The notes below the pieces were generated by a model. That model saw only the letters and a program-made list of their open reading frames with translations. It had not been told where the DNA came from and did not search any database. Made by a program: the position numbers and the translations under genes. 64,000 bases of DNA from TMP-24 sp041397305. Lineage in GTDB: Bacteria > Pseudomonadota > Alphaproteobacteria > Rhodobacterales > Rhodobacteraceae. The DNA lies in contig JAWKWX010000004.1 in the NCBI GenBank assembly GCA_041397305.1, positions 186,001 to 250,000 of the forward strand, given 5' to 3'. Below, one piece after another: positions 40,647 to 48,400 of the stretch; position 1 is the stretch's first letter; the number at the start of each line of letters is the position of its first letter.

Positions 40647-41438
40647 ATGTGCAGATGGGCCGCCTATATCGGGCAACCGATCTTTATCGAGGATATCGTC
40701 AGCCGTCCGGGCCATTCGCTTGTCCAGCAGAGCCATTGCGCCAGCGAATGCAAGACGGCGATCAATGCCGACGGGTTCGGGCTCGCCTGGTATGGCGATC
40801 ATGAAGAACCGGGTCTCTTCCGCGACATCCTGCCCGCCTGGTCGGACCCGAACCTCGCCTCGATCACCCGGCAGGTGAGGTCGCGCCTCTTCCTGGCCCA
40901 TGTCCGGGCCTCGACCGGCACCGCGACCAGCCGCAACAATTGCCACCCGTTTGCCGTCGGGCGCTGGAGCTTCATGCACAACGGCCAGATCGGCGGCTAC
41001 AGCCAGTTCCGCCGCGATGCCGAGATGATGATCCCTGACGCGCTTTATCCGCACAGGAAGGGCGCCACCGACAGCGAGGCCCTGTTTCTGATCGCGCTTG
41101 GCGAAGGGCTGGACGACGACCCCAAAGGGGCGTTGGAGCGGGCAACCGCGCGGATGGAGGCGCTGTCGCGCGAGAAGGGCACGACACCGCATTTCCGCAT
41201 GACGGCGGCCTTTTCGGACGGCGAGCGGCTTTATGCCGTGCGCTATGCGTCGGACGATCACGCGCCTACGCTCTACCACCGCTGGTCGGACACGCGCGCG
41301 GGCAGGGCGGTTGTGTCCGAGCCGCTGGAGGCGGGGGAATGCTGGGAGGCGGTGCCGCCCGGCAGCTTCTGCGCGTTCGAAGGCAAGAAGGTGTCGATAG
41401 ACCGTTTTGCGCCCGACCCGATCCGCGCCGCAGCCTAG
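40647..41438 (+). CDS. Class II glutamine amidotransferase (YafJ-like)
   Basis: A 263-residue N-terminal-nucleophile amidotransferase: the protein begins M-C-R-W, so Cys2 becomes the nucleophile after Met removal. Other family elements are NADGFGLAWYG, LFLAHVRASTGTATSRNNCHPFAVGRWSFMHNGQIGGY and GATDSEALFLIALGEGL. There is no synthase domain, as in E. coli YafJ, so the acceptor is unknown; in other bacteria relatives act in ergothioneine-type synthesis (EgtC) but no Egt partners are present. It lies 105 bases upstream of dmdA on the same strand; a functional link is not evident. Confidence 0.88.
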   Translation: MCRWAAYIGQPIFIEDIVSRPGHSLVQQSHCASECKTAINADGFGLAWYGDHEEPGLFRDILPAWSDPNLASITRQVRSRLFLAHVRASTGTATSRNNCHPFAVGRWSFMHNGQIGGYSQFRRDAEMMIPDALYPHRKGATDSEALFLIALGEGLDDDPKGALERATARMEALSREKGTTPHFRMTAAFSDGERLYAVRYASDDHAPTLYHRWSDTRAGRAVVSEPLEAGECWEAVPPGSFCAFEGKKVSIDRFAPDPIRAAA

Positions 41439-41502
41439 GGGCCGACCCGGCGAAGTTCGACCTAACGATGTCGCTCGGGATCAATCCCACGCTGCGAAAA
41501 AG

Positions 41503-41532
41503 TGCTCAAGGTCGCTTGAGACCTTTTGAGCA
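41503..41532 (+). promoter_or_regulatory. Structured element just upstream of dmdA
   Basis: TGCTCAA (41503-41509) pairs with TTGAGCA (41526-41532) and GGTC (41510-41513) with GACC (41520-41523), leaving a TT bulge and a six-base GCTTGA loop. It ends 12-15 bases before the ATGs at 41544/41547. It could be an operator or an mRNA hairpin that masks the ribosome-binding region. Confidence 0.55.
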
Positions 41533-41546
41533 ACTATGGGCAAATG

Positions 41547-42656
41547 ATGAACGGGCCAATTATCGCGCGATCACGGCGGCTGCGGCGGACGCCATTTTCC
41601 GAAGCTGTCGATCAGGCGGGAGTTAAAGGCTACACCGTCTACAACCGCATGTTGCTTGCCACCCTTTTTCGGTCACTGGAAGAGGATTGCCGGCATCTGA
41701 AGAGCGCGGTCCAGGTCTGGGATGTCGCCTGCGAGCGCCAGATCGAACTGAGGGGGCCCGACGCCGCGCGCCTGATGCAAAGGCTGACGCCGCGCGACCT
41801 GTCGAGGATGGCGGTCGGCCAGTGTGCCTATGTTCCCATCGTCGACGACAGCGGCGGCATGCTCAACGATCCGGTGGCGGTCAAGCTGGCCGGGGATCAT
41901 TGGTGGATTTCGATTGCTGACAGCGATCTCCTGCTTTGGGTCAAGGGCGTGGCGCTTGGCGCCGGGTTCGATGTCTCGGTCCGGGAACCCGACGTTTCGC
42001 CGCTGGCCGTGCAGGGCCCGAAAGCCGAAGAACTGATGGCGCGGCTGTTCGGTGAAGCGGTGCGGCAGATCCGTTTCTTCCGCTTCATGCGTTTGCCGTT
42101 CCTCGGCCGCGAGCTGGCCATCGCCCGGTCGGGTTATTCCAAGCAGGGCGGCTTTGAAATCTACGTCGAGGGTGGCGACCTTGGCATGCCGCTCTGGCAG
42201 GCGCTGATGGAGGCGGGCGCCCACCTCGATGTACGCGTCGGCTGCCCGAACCTGATCGAACGGATCGAGGGCGGGCTTCTCAGCTACGGTAACGACATGA
42301 CGCGCGAGAACAATCCCTACGAATGCGGCCTCGGCAAATATTGCAATCTCGATGCTGTTCCCGACTGCATCGGACATGCTGCGCTTAGCCGGATCGCCGA
42401 GAAAGGGCCCGCCAGGCACATTCGCCCGATCGCCATTTCCGGCGATGCGGTGCCGGCCTGCGACCGGGCCTGGCCATTGTCGGCAGAGGGGCGCATCGTC
42501 GGCCAGGTGACATCGGCCGTCTGGTCGCCCGATTTCAGGACCAATGTCGCGATCGGCATGGTGGAAACCGGGCATGCCGAGCCCGGAACTCAGTTGACCG
42601 TCGAGACGACGCACGCGCGCTGCGAAGCCGTGGTGCAGGCCGGTTTCTGGACTTAG
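41547..42656 (+). CDS. dmdA: DMSP demethylase DmdA
   Basis: Tetrahydrofolate-dependent demethylase that takes a methyl group from dimethylsulfoniopropionate, giving methylmercaptopropionate and 5-methyl-THF. It belongs to the GcvT fold, and its 369 residues equal the Pelagibacter enzyme. The residues I recall as ligand contacts in that structure align without gaps: Y95, D108, F178, E204 and Y206. The sequence GYSKQGGFEIYV replaces the GEDGFEI of true aminomethyltransferases, which argues against GcvT. The C-terminus GQVTSAVWSPDFRTNVAIGMV is also DmdA-like. ATG at 41547 (MNGPIIARSRRLRRTPF) suits the family; 41544 and a TTG at 41526 are alternatives. No acuI or dmdR lies beside it. Confidence 0.88.
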   Translation: MNGPIIARSRRLRRTPFSEAVDQAGVKGYTVYNRMLLATLFRSLEEDCRHLKSAVQVWDVACERQIELRGPDAARLMQRLTPRDLSRMAVGQCAYVPIVDDSGGMLNDPVAVKLAGDHWWISIADSDLLLWVKGVALGAGFDVSVREPDVSPLAVQGPKAEELMARLFGEAVRQIRFFRFMRLPFLGRELAIARSGYSKQGGFEIYVEGGDLGMPLWQALMEAGAHLDVRVGCPNLIERIEGGLLSYGNDMTRENNPYECGLGKYCNLDAVPDCIGHAALSRIAEKGPARHIRPIAISGDAVPACDRAWPLSAEGRIVGQVTSAVWSPDFRTNVAIGMVETGHAEPGTQLTVETTHARCEAVVQAGFWT

Positions 42657-42724
42657 CCGGACGCGGTGTCGTGCTGGAAATGGCGCGCCGCGGGGCAGGC
42701 GGCCGCGCCTCATTTGAATGAAAA

Positions 42725-42744
42725 GGCCGGGCAATTGCCCGGCC
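42725..42744. terminator. Shared hairpin terminator between dmdA and typA
   Basis: GGCCGGGC-AATT-GCCCGGCC, a perfect eight-base-pair stem with tetraloop, in the space between convergent genes. On the minus strand it is followed by TTTT, so it mainly ends typA; on the plus strand CTTGTTGT follows, allowing some dmdA termination. Confidence 0.85.
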
Positions 42745-42759
42745 CTTGTTGTCGTTCCG

Positions 42760-44577
42760 TCAGGCGCTGCGCGACTGCCGCTTGCGCTCGTGCGGGTCGA
42801 GGAACCGCTTCCTGAGCCGCACGATCTTCGGCGTCACCTCCACCAGTTCGTCATCCTCGACATAGGCGATCGCCTCTTCGAGGGACATGCGCACCGGCGG
42901 CGTCAGGCGGACGGCTTCGTCGGTGCCGCTGGCGCGGACGTTGGTCAGCTTCTTGCCCTTCAGCGGGTTCACTTCCAGATCATTGTCGCGGCTGTGCTCG
43001 CCGATGATCATCCCCTCGTAGACCTGTTCCTGCGCGCCGATGAAGAGCTTGCCCCGTTCCTCGAGGTTCCAGAGCGCATAGGCGACCGAGACGCCGTTTT
43101 CCATCGAGATCAGGACGCCCACGCGGCGGCCCTGGATCGGGCCCTTGTGCGGTGCCCAGCCGTGGAAGATGCGGTTCAGCACGCCCGTGCCGCGCGTATC
43201 GGTCAGGAACTGGCCGTGGTAGCCGATGAGGCCGCGCGAGGGGACATGGGCCACGATGCGGGTCTTGCCGACGCCTGCGGGGCGCATCTCGACCAGATCG
43301 CCCTTGCGCTCACCGGTCAGCTTGTCGATGACCGTGCCGGTATAGTCGTCATCGACATCGACGATGACCTCCTCGATCGGTTCCATCCGATTGCCGTCTT
43401 CCTCGCGGAAGATCACGCGGGGGCGCGAGATGCTGAGCTCGAACCCTTCGCGGCGCATGTTCTCGATCAGGACGCCCATTTGCAGTTCGCCCCGACCCGA
43501 GACCACGAACGCCTCGCCGCCCGGCGTATCCTCGATCTTGATCGCGACGTTGCTCTCCGCTTCCTTCATGAGCCGTTCGCGGATGACGCGCGACTGGACC
43601 TTGTTGCCGTCTTTGCCGGCAAGCGGGCTGTCGTTGATGCCGAAGGTGACGGAAATGGTCGGCGGGTCGATCGGCTGCGCGGGGAGCGCGGTGTCGACGT
43701 CCAGCGCGCAGAGCGTGTCGGCGACGGTGGCCTTGGACATGCCGGCCAGCGTGACGATATCGCCTGCCTGCGCCTCGTCGACCGAAGTCTGGGCGAGGCC
43801 GCGGAAAGCGAGGATCTTGGTGATGCGGAACTGCTCGATCCGCTCGCCGGTGCGGCTGAGCGCCTTGACCTGATCACCCACCCGCGCGGTGCCGCTTTCG
43901 ATGCGGCCGGTCAGGATGCGGCCGATGAACGGGTCGGCCGAAAGGGTGGTGGCGAGCATCCGGAAAGGCTTTTCCGCCTGCGCGATCTGTTTCGGCGCTG
44001 GCACATGGCGCGTGATCAGGTCGAACAGTGCCGACAGATCCTTGCGCGGGCCGTCAAGCTCATCGTCGGCCCAGCCGGCGCGGCCCGACGCATAGACATG
44101 CGGGAAATCGAGCTGTTCGTCCGAGGCGCCGAGATTGGCAAAAAGGTCGAAGACCTCGTTCAACGCCCTGTCGGGTTCGGCATCGGGCTTGTCGACCTTG
44201 TTCAGCACCACGATGGGACGCAGGCCAAGGGCGAGCGCCTTCGATGTCACGAACTTGGTCTGCGGCATCGGCCCCTCGGCGGCATCGACCAGCAGGCAGA
44301 CGCCATCGACCATGCTGAGAATCCGCTCGACCTCGCCGCCGAAGTCGGCGTGGCCGGGCGTGTCGACGATATTGACGCGCGTTCCTTTCCACTCGACCGA
44401 GGTGCATTTCGCCAGGATCGTGATCCCGCGCTCGCGTTCGATGTCGTTGCTGTCCATCGCGCGTTCGGCCACCGCCTGATTTTCGCGGAAGGCGCCCGAC
44501 TGTTTCAGAAGCTCGTCGACCAGCGTCGTCTTGCCGTGGTCGACGTGCGCGATGATCGCGATGTTGCGAATGTCCAT
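42760..44577 (-). CDS. typA: Ribosome-associated GTPase TypA/BipA
   Basis: A 605-residue translational GTPase needed for ribosome assembly at low temperature and for stress responses. G1 is AHVDHGKTTL, G2 RGITI, G3 DTPGHADFGGEVER, G4 NKVDKPDA; beta-barrel domain II and the two EF-G-like domains follow, then the BipA-specific C-terminal domain. The basic tail (RKRFLDPHERKRQSRSA) is typical. ATG at 44577 is the standard start. A stand-alone gene with a terminator shared with dmdA. Confidence 0.97.
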   Translation of the reverse strand: MDIRNIAIIAHVDHGKTTLVDELLKQSGAFRENQAVAERAMDSNDIERERGITILAKCTSVEWKGTRVNIVDTPGHADFGGEVERILSMVDGVCLLVDAAEGPMPQTKFVTSKALALGLRPIVVLNKVDKPDAEPDRALNEVFDLFANLGASDEQLDFPHVYASGRAGWADDELDGPRKDLSALFDLITRHVPAPKQIAQAEKPFRMLATTLSADPFIGRILTGRIESGTARVGDQVKALSRTGERIEQFRITKILAFRGLAQTSVDEAQAGDIVTLAGMSKATVADTLCALDVDTALPAQPIDPPTISVTFGINDSPLAGKDGNKVQSRVIRERLMKEAESNVAIKIEDTPGGEAFVVSGRGELQMGVLIENMRREGFELSISRPRVIFREEDGNRMEPIEEVIVDVDDDYTGTVIDKLTGERKGDLVEMRPAGVGKTRIVAHVPSRGLIGYHGQFLTDTRGTGVLNRIFHGWAPHKGPIQGRRVGVLISMENGVSVAYALWNLEERGKLFIGAQEQVYEGMIIGEHSRDNDLEVNPLKGKKLTNVRASGTDEAVRLTPPVRMSLEEAIAYVEDDELVEVTPKIVRLRKRFLDPHERKRQSRSA

Positions 44578-44642
44578 GTATGTCCGCCGTATCTAGGGTT
44601 GGCGGCGGGATAGTGGAAAAGCCCCGGATTGGCCAGAGCCAA

Positions 44643-45245
44643 TCAGGCCGCGATATAGCGGTCGCGGCGGTGGTTCACGGCGATGGTCAGGTTGACGACG
44701 AGCGCGCCAAGCGCCGAGATCGCCACGGTCGGCACATCGCGTAGCATGAGCGCTGCCGCAAACAGGCCGAGATCGAACAGAAGCTGTGTCCAGCCCGCGC
44801 GAAAACCGGTCCGGTCCTGAAGGTACAGGGCCACGATCCCGATGCCGCCAAGGCTTGCCCCGTGCCGGAAAAGCGCCAGAAGCGCCGACCCCGAGATCGC
44901 GCCGAAAATCAGAGCGCCCACGATGGGGTCGAGGGTCGCGAAACTCACCCAGCGGGGCATCAGAACCGACAGCGCCGACATCAGCGTGACGGCCGCGAGG
45001 GTCTTTGCCACGAACCGCCCCCCGATGCGCCGGTAGCCGAGCCAGTAGAAGGGCAGGTTGACCACGAAGAAGATCGGCCCGAAACCCCAGCCGGTCGCGT
45101 AGGAAATGAGGACGGCAAGCCCCGCGGTCTGCCCGGTCACCAGCCCGAGATGGGTCAGGATGGTAATGGCGAAGGCGGCCATGCCCGCGCCATAGGCAAT
45201 GCCCTGAGCGTCTTCGACAAGGCTGTGATGCTTGGGGTCGGTCAT
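44643..45245 (-). CDS. YitT family membrane protein
   Basis: A 200-residue integral membrane protein with about five or six helices; AYGAGMAAFAITILTHLGLVTGQTAGLAVLISYATGWGFGPIFFVVNLPFYWLGYRRIG and the later HGASLGGIGIVALYLQDRTG are the repeated YitT-type halves. Transport substrate is unknown. ATG at 45245 (MTDPKHHSLVEDAQG) is chosen; an upstream in-frame TTG adds five residues. The ribosome binding site is weak. Its stop lies 65 bases from the typA start on the same strand. Confidence 0.85.
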   Translation of the reverse strand: MTDPKHHSLVEDAQGIAYGAGMAAFAITILTHLGLVTGQTAGLAVLISYATGWGFGPIFFVVNLPFYWLGYRRIGGRFVAKTLAAVTLMSALSVLMPRWVSFATLDPIVGALIFGAISGSALLALFRHGASLGGIGIVALYLQDRTGFRAGWTQLLFDLGLFAAALMLRDVPTVAISALGALVVNLTIAVNHRRDRYIAA

Positions 45246-45306
45246 GGGTGTGCCATGCAACGGCTGACATCAGACGTCCAGTGTCCAGCATGTCGCAGGG
45301 TGGGCG

Positions 45307-45334
45307 GCACCCGGACGCGCGACGCGCCGGGTGC
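45307..45334 (-). terminator. Hairpin at the 3' end of icd
   Basis: GCACCCGG (45307-45314) pairs with CCGGGTGC (45327-45334) and an inner CGCG/CGCG pair extends the stem with one bulged A. It begins 11 bases after the icd stop. There is no T-run, so Rho-dependent or processing roles are possible. Confidence 0.55.
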
Positions 45335-45345
45335 TGCAAGAGGTG

Positions 45346-46560
45346 TCAGCCCCTGAGGGCCTTGTTCAGATATTCGTCGACCTTTTCCAGATAGCCCATC
45401 GTCGTCAGCCATTTCTGGTCTGGCCCGACGAGCAGCGCGAGATCCTTGGTCATGTGACCGTCCTCGACCGCCTGCACGGTGACCTTTTCCAGAGTCTCAG
45501 CAAAATTGGCGAGCGCGGTGTTGCCGTCAAGCTTGGCGCGATGCTTCAGGCCGCCCGTCCAGGCGTAGATCGAGGCGATGGAGTTCGTGGAGGTTTCCTT
45601 GCCCTGCTGGTGCTGGCGGAAGTGCCGGGTGACGGTGCCGTGCGCCGCCTCGGCCTCGACCGTCTTGCCGTCGGGCGTCATCAGGACGGATGTCATCAGG
45701 CCAAGCGAGCCAAAGCCCTGTGCCACCGTGTCGGACTGCACGTCGCCGTCATAGTTCTTGCAGGCCCAGACATAACCGCCCGACCATTTCAGCGCCGAGG
45801 CGACCATATCGTCGATCAGCCGGTGTTCGTAGGTGATGCCGGCCGCCTTGAACCTGTCGGCGAACTCCTCGTCGAAGACTTTCTGGAAGAGGTCCTTGAA
45901 GCGGCCGTCATAGGCCTTGAGGATGGTGTTCTTGGTCGACAGATAGACTGGCCAGCCCTTCACGAGCCCGTAGTTCATCGACGCGCGGGCGAAATCGATG
46001 ATCGACTGGTCGAGGTTGTACATCGCCATCGTGACGCCGGCGCCCGGCGCGTCGAAGACGTCCTTCTCGATCACCGTGCCGTCCTCGCCCACGAACTTGA
46101 TCGTGAGCTTGCCCTTGCCGGGAAAGCGGAAGTCGGTGGCGCGGTACTGGTCGCCGAAGGCATGACGCCCGACGACGATCGGCTGGGTCCAGCCCGGCAC
46201 CAGGCGCGGCACGTTCCTGCAGATGATCGGTTCGCGGAAGATCACCCCGCCAAGGATGTTGCGGATCGTGCCATTGGGCGATTTCCACATCTGCTTCAGG
46301 CCAAACTCCTCGACCCGCTGCTCGTCGGGGGTGATCGTGGCGCATTTGACGCCGACGCCGTATTTCTGGATCGCGTGGGCTGCGTCGATGGTGATCTGGT
46401 CGTTGGTGCGGTCGCGCTCCTCGATCCCGAGGTCGTAATAGTGCAGGTCGATGTCGAGATAGGGCAGGATCAGCTTCTTCTTGATGAAGTCCCAGATGAT
46501 CCGGGTCATCTCGTCGCCGTCGAGCTCGACGACGGGGTTGGCGACTTTGATCTTCGACAT
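45346..46560 (-). CDS. icd: NADP-dependent isocitrate dehydrogenase (type II, eukaryote-like)
   Basis: TCA-cycle enzyme of 404 residues that oxidises isocitrate to 2-oxoglutarate. The length and motifs (NPVVELDGDEMTRIIW at the start, KSPNGTIRN for substrate phosphate/carboxylate contacts, LIDDMVASALKWSGGYVWACKNYDGDVQSD for metal binding, EAEAAHGTVTRHF) place it in the homodimeric IDH type shared with mitochondria, usual in Rhodobacteraceae. ATG at 46560 has GGAGGG 11 bases upstream; the frame extends 13 codons further without support. Its promoter region holds a ten-base tandem repeat. Confidence 0.97.
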   Translation of the reverse strand: MSKIKVANPVVELDGDEMTRIIWDFIKKKLILPYLDIDLHYYDLGIEERDRTNDQITIDAAHAIQKYGVGVKCATITPDEQRVEEFGLKQMWKSPNGTIRNILGGVIFREPIICRNVPRLVPGWTQPIVVGRHAFGDQYRATDFRFPGKGKLTIKFVGEDGTVIEKDVFDAPGAGVTMAMYNLDQSIIDFARASMNYGLVKGWPVYLSTKNTILKAYDGRFKDLFQKVFDEEFADRFKAAGITYEHRLIDDMVASALKWSGGYVWACKNYDGDVQSDTVAQGFGSLGLMTSVLMTPDGKTVEAEAAHGTVTRHFRQHQQGKETSTNSIASIYAWTGGLKHRAKLDGNTALANFAETLEKVTVQAVEDGHMTKDLALLVGPDQKWLTTMGYLEKVDEYLNKALRG

Positions 46561-46623
46561 CTTCTGCTTCCCTCCGGGGTGACTCGTTACGGCCCACATA
46601 GCGGAAAACCCGCCGCAGGAAAA

Positions 46624-46643
46624 GATGGTATGCGATGGTATAC
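46624..46643. repeat. Ten-base tandem repeat upstream of icd
   Basis: GATGGTATGC followed at once by GATGGTATAC, 64-83 bases upstream of the icd ATG. The one-helical-turn period in an AT-richer patch suggests a regulator site; no family can be assigned. Confidence 0.45.
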
Positions 46644-46686
46644 GAATTCGATGTTTGGTTGAGGCGGTGACTGCACCGGCCCGCGC

Positions 46687-47271
46687 CTAACCGAAGAAAA
46701 CGCGCGCCCGTTCTCGCACATAGGCCCAGATCAATGGCGCGCCGCGTGCCACCTTTTGGCCGACGCGGGATTCAAGCTGGTCGAACGTCACATCGTACTC
46801 TGTCCAGCTGCCGCCACCCGAAGCGATATTGTGCAGGACCGGCTGAACCCGGTCGATCGACTTGGCAAAGACCGCGTCGGGGCTTTCGTTCGCTTCGAAT
46901 TCCTCCCAAAGCGCGCGCAAGGGGCCGCCGATATCGGGCGGCAGCAGGCCGAAGATCCGGTCGGCGGCGCGCGCTTCGGCTTCGGCCACTGCGGCCGATC
47001 CGTGCGCCGCGCCATTGGCCGAATGGATCGGCACGTCGCCCGTGTCGATCTCGACCAGGTCATGCAGGATCAGCATCTTCACCACCCGGTCTATATTGAC
47101 GCCGGGCCCCGCCTGATCGGCGAGGACGAGCGCGTAAAGCGCCAGATGCCAGCTGTGTTCGCCGGAGTTTTCGCGCCGCGATCCATCGGCGATCGGTGTG
47201 GCGCGCAGGACCTGCTTCAGCCGGTCAGCCTCCATCAGGAAGGCGAATTGCCGATCAAGCCGCGCGGTCAT
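46687..47271 (-). CDS. HD-domain hydrolase (YfbR/HDDC2-like nucleotidase family)
   Basis: A 194-residue metal-dependent phosphohydrolase: SGEHSWHLALYALVL supplies the first His, LILHDLVEIDTGDVP the HD pair, and VFAKSIDRVQPVLHN a distal Asp. This order is that of the YfbR/HDDC2 group, which removes phosphate from 5'-deoxynucleotides. It is the third gene of a minus-strand run (hydrolase, 86-residue protein, HD enzyme) with spacers of three and four bases, so co-transcription is almost certain, though a shared role is not obvious. Confidence 0.9.
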   Translation of the reverse strand: MTARLDRQFAFLMEADRLKQVLRATPIADGSRRENSGEHSWHLALYALVLADQAGPGVNIDRVVKMLILHDLVEIDTGDVPIHSANGAAHGSAAVAEAEARAADRIFGLLPPDIGGPLRALWEEFEANESPDAVFAKSIDRVQPVLHNIASGGGSWTEYDVTFDQLESRVGQKVARGAPLIWAYVRERARVFFG

Positions 47272-47275
47272 CGGC

Positions 47276-47536
47276 CTAGTGAGAGGCGCTGTCGCGCGGC
47301 ACTTCGGGCGCCGCGCCGCCCTCGCGCCTGGCCTTCAGCACCGCCTCGATGAAGTCGAAGCCGCGTGCCGAGGCGAGGCGGATGCGGATCGACGTCATGA
47401 AGGCTTCCTGCATCGAGGGCGAGAGCGCGCCGATCACCTTGGCGACGTCATTGTAGAACCGGTCGTTGCCGAGTTCCTCCATCGCTTTCAGCGTCTCGAG
47501 CGCGAGCCTGTCGCCCAGTTCGTCGACGATGCTCAT
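47276..47536 (-). CDS. Hypothetical protein (86 aa)
   Basis: A soluble, mostly helical 86-residue protein (MSIVDELGDRLALETLKAMEELGNDRFYNDVAKVIGALSPSMQEAFMTSIRIRLASARGFDFIEAVL). It looks like a conserved Rhodobacteraceae small protein, but I cannot name a family or motif. It is held between the alpha/beta hydrolase (three bases upstream) and the HD-domain enzyme (four bases downstream), which makes it a real gene. Confidence 0.8.
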   Translation of the reverse strand: MSIVDELGDRLALETLKAMEELGNDRFYNDVAKVIGALSPSMQEAFMTSIRIRLASARGFDFIEAVLKARREGGAAPEVPRDSASH

Positions 47537-47539
47537 CGC

Positions 47540-48199
47540 CTACCTCGTCTGCTCGCCGAGGCGGCGCTGGACATAGTCCTGCACCGTCTGGATCATCGGC
47601 GCCATCTGGCTTTCCTCGTCCTCGAAGAAATGGCCCGCACCCTCGACCTGATGGTGGGTGATGGTGATGCCCTTCTGGTCGCGGAGCTTGCCGACGAGGG
47701 TTGCCGTATCCTTGGGCGGTGCGACCCGGTCGGCGGTGCCGTTGATGATCAGGCCCGAGGAGGGGCAGGGGGCGAGGAAGGAGAAATCGTACATGTTGGC
47801 CGGGGGCGCGACCGAGATGAAGCCGGTGATCTCGGGGCGCCGCATCAGAAGCTGCATGCCGATCCAGGCGCCGAAGGAAAAGCCCGCGACCCAGCAGTGC
47901 TTGGAATTGGGGTTGAGCGTCTGCAGGTAATCGAGCGCCGAGGCGGCGTCGCTGAGCTCGCCGATCCCCTGGTCATATTCGCCCTGGCTGCGGCCGACGC
48001 CACGGAAGTTGAACCTGAGGACGGTGAAGCCCAGTTCATAGAAGGCATAGTGCAGCCGGTGGACCACCCGGTTATTCATGGTGCCGCCAAACTGCGGGTG
48101 CGGGTGCAGAATGATGGCGATCGGCGCGTCGGGCGCCTTCTGGGCGTGGTAACGGCCTTCGAGGCGTCCGTCGGGGCCGGGGAATATCACTTCGGGCAT
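47540..48199 (-). CDS. Alpha/beta hydrolase
   Basis: A 219-residue hydrolase of the dienelactone-hydrolase-like type without signal peptide. The oxyanion region is ILHPHPQFGGTMNNRVVH, the nucleophile elbow GFSFGAW (Ser in G-x-S-x-G), the acid Asp in NGTADRVAPP and the His in GAGHFFEDE. NFRGVGRSQGEYDQGIGE is characteristic of a bacterial cytosolic group of unknown substrate. First gene of a three-gene unit, divergent from iscR across a 201-base regulatory region. Confidence 0.9.
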   Translation of the reverse strand: MPEVIFPGPDGRLEGRYHAQKAPDAPIAIILHPHPQFGGTMNNRVVHRLHYAFYELGFTVLRFNFRGVGRSQGEYDQGIGELSDAASALDYLQTLNPNSKHCWVAGFSFGAWIGMQLLMRRPEITGFISVAPPANMYDFSFLAPCPSSGLIINGTADRVAPPKDTATLVGKLRDQKGITITHHQVEGAGHFFEDEESQMAPMIQTVQDYVQRRLGEQTR

Positions 48200-48256
48200 G
48201 TCAGTCGCGCGGCTTCTTCTTTGTTGGGGAACGCGAGGCAGAAGGCGGAGCCATTC

Positions 48257-48294
48257 TTGACGATTTTTCTCAAGTTCCCTAGAATGGTTCTAAA
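48257..48294 (+). promoter_or_regulatory. iscR promoter with Irr-type (ICE) iron-control box
   Basis: TTGACG (48257-48262) and TAGAAT (48280-48285), exactly 17 bases apart, form a good sigma-70 promoter toward iscR. The palindrome CCTAGAATGGTTCTAAA (48278-48294) matches the Irr/ICE consensus TTTAGAA-N3-TTCTAAA in 12 of 14 defined positions and covers the -10, so binding would repress. The ATG is about 110 bases downstream. Confidence 0.65.
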
Positions 48295-48400
48295 TGTCGG
48301 CCGCCCGGGGATTACCCTCGTGGGCAGGTCCGGCGGGCCGGATAGGGTGGAGTTAAGCGTGCCGCCGTCCGGCGTCAATGTTTTTGGGGGCCGAAGGGCG

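Noticed and set aside
41547..42656. Glycine-cleavage aminomethyltransferase GcvT
   Set aside because: The GEDGFEI motif is replaced by KQGGFEI, the length is 369 residues, and Y95, D108, F178, E204 and Y206 align with DmdA; no gcvH or gcvP is nearby.
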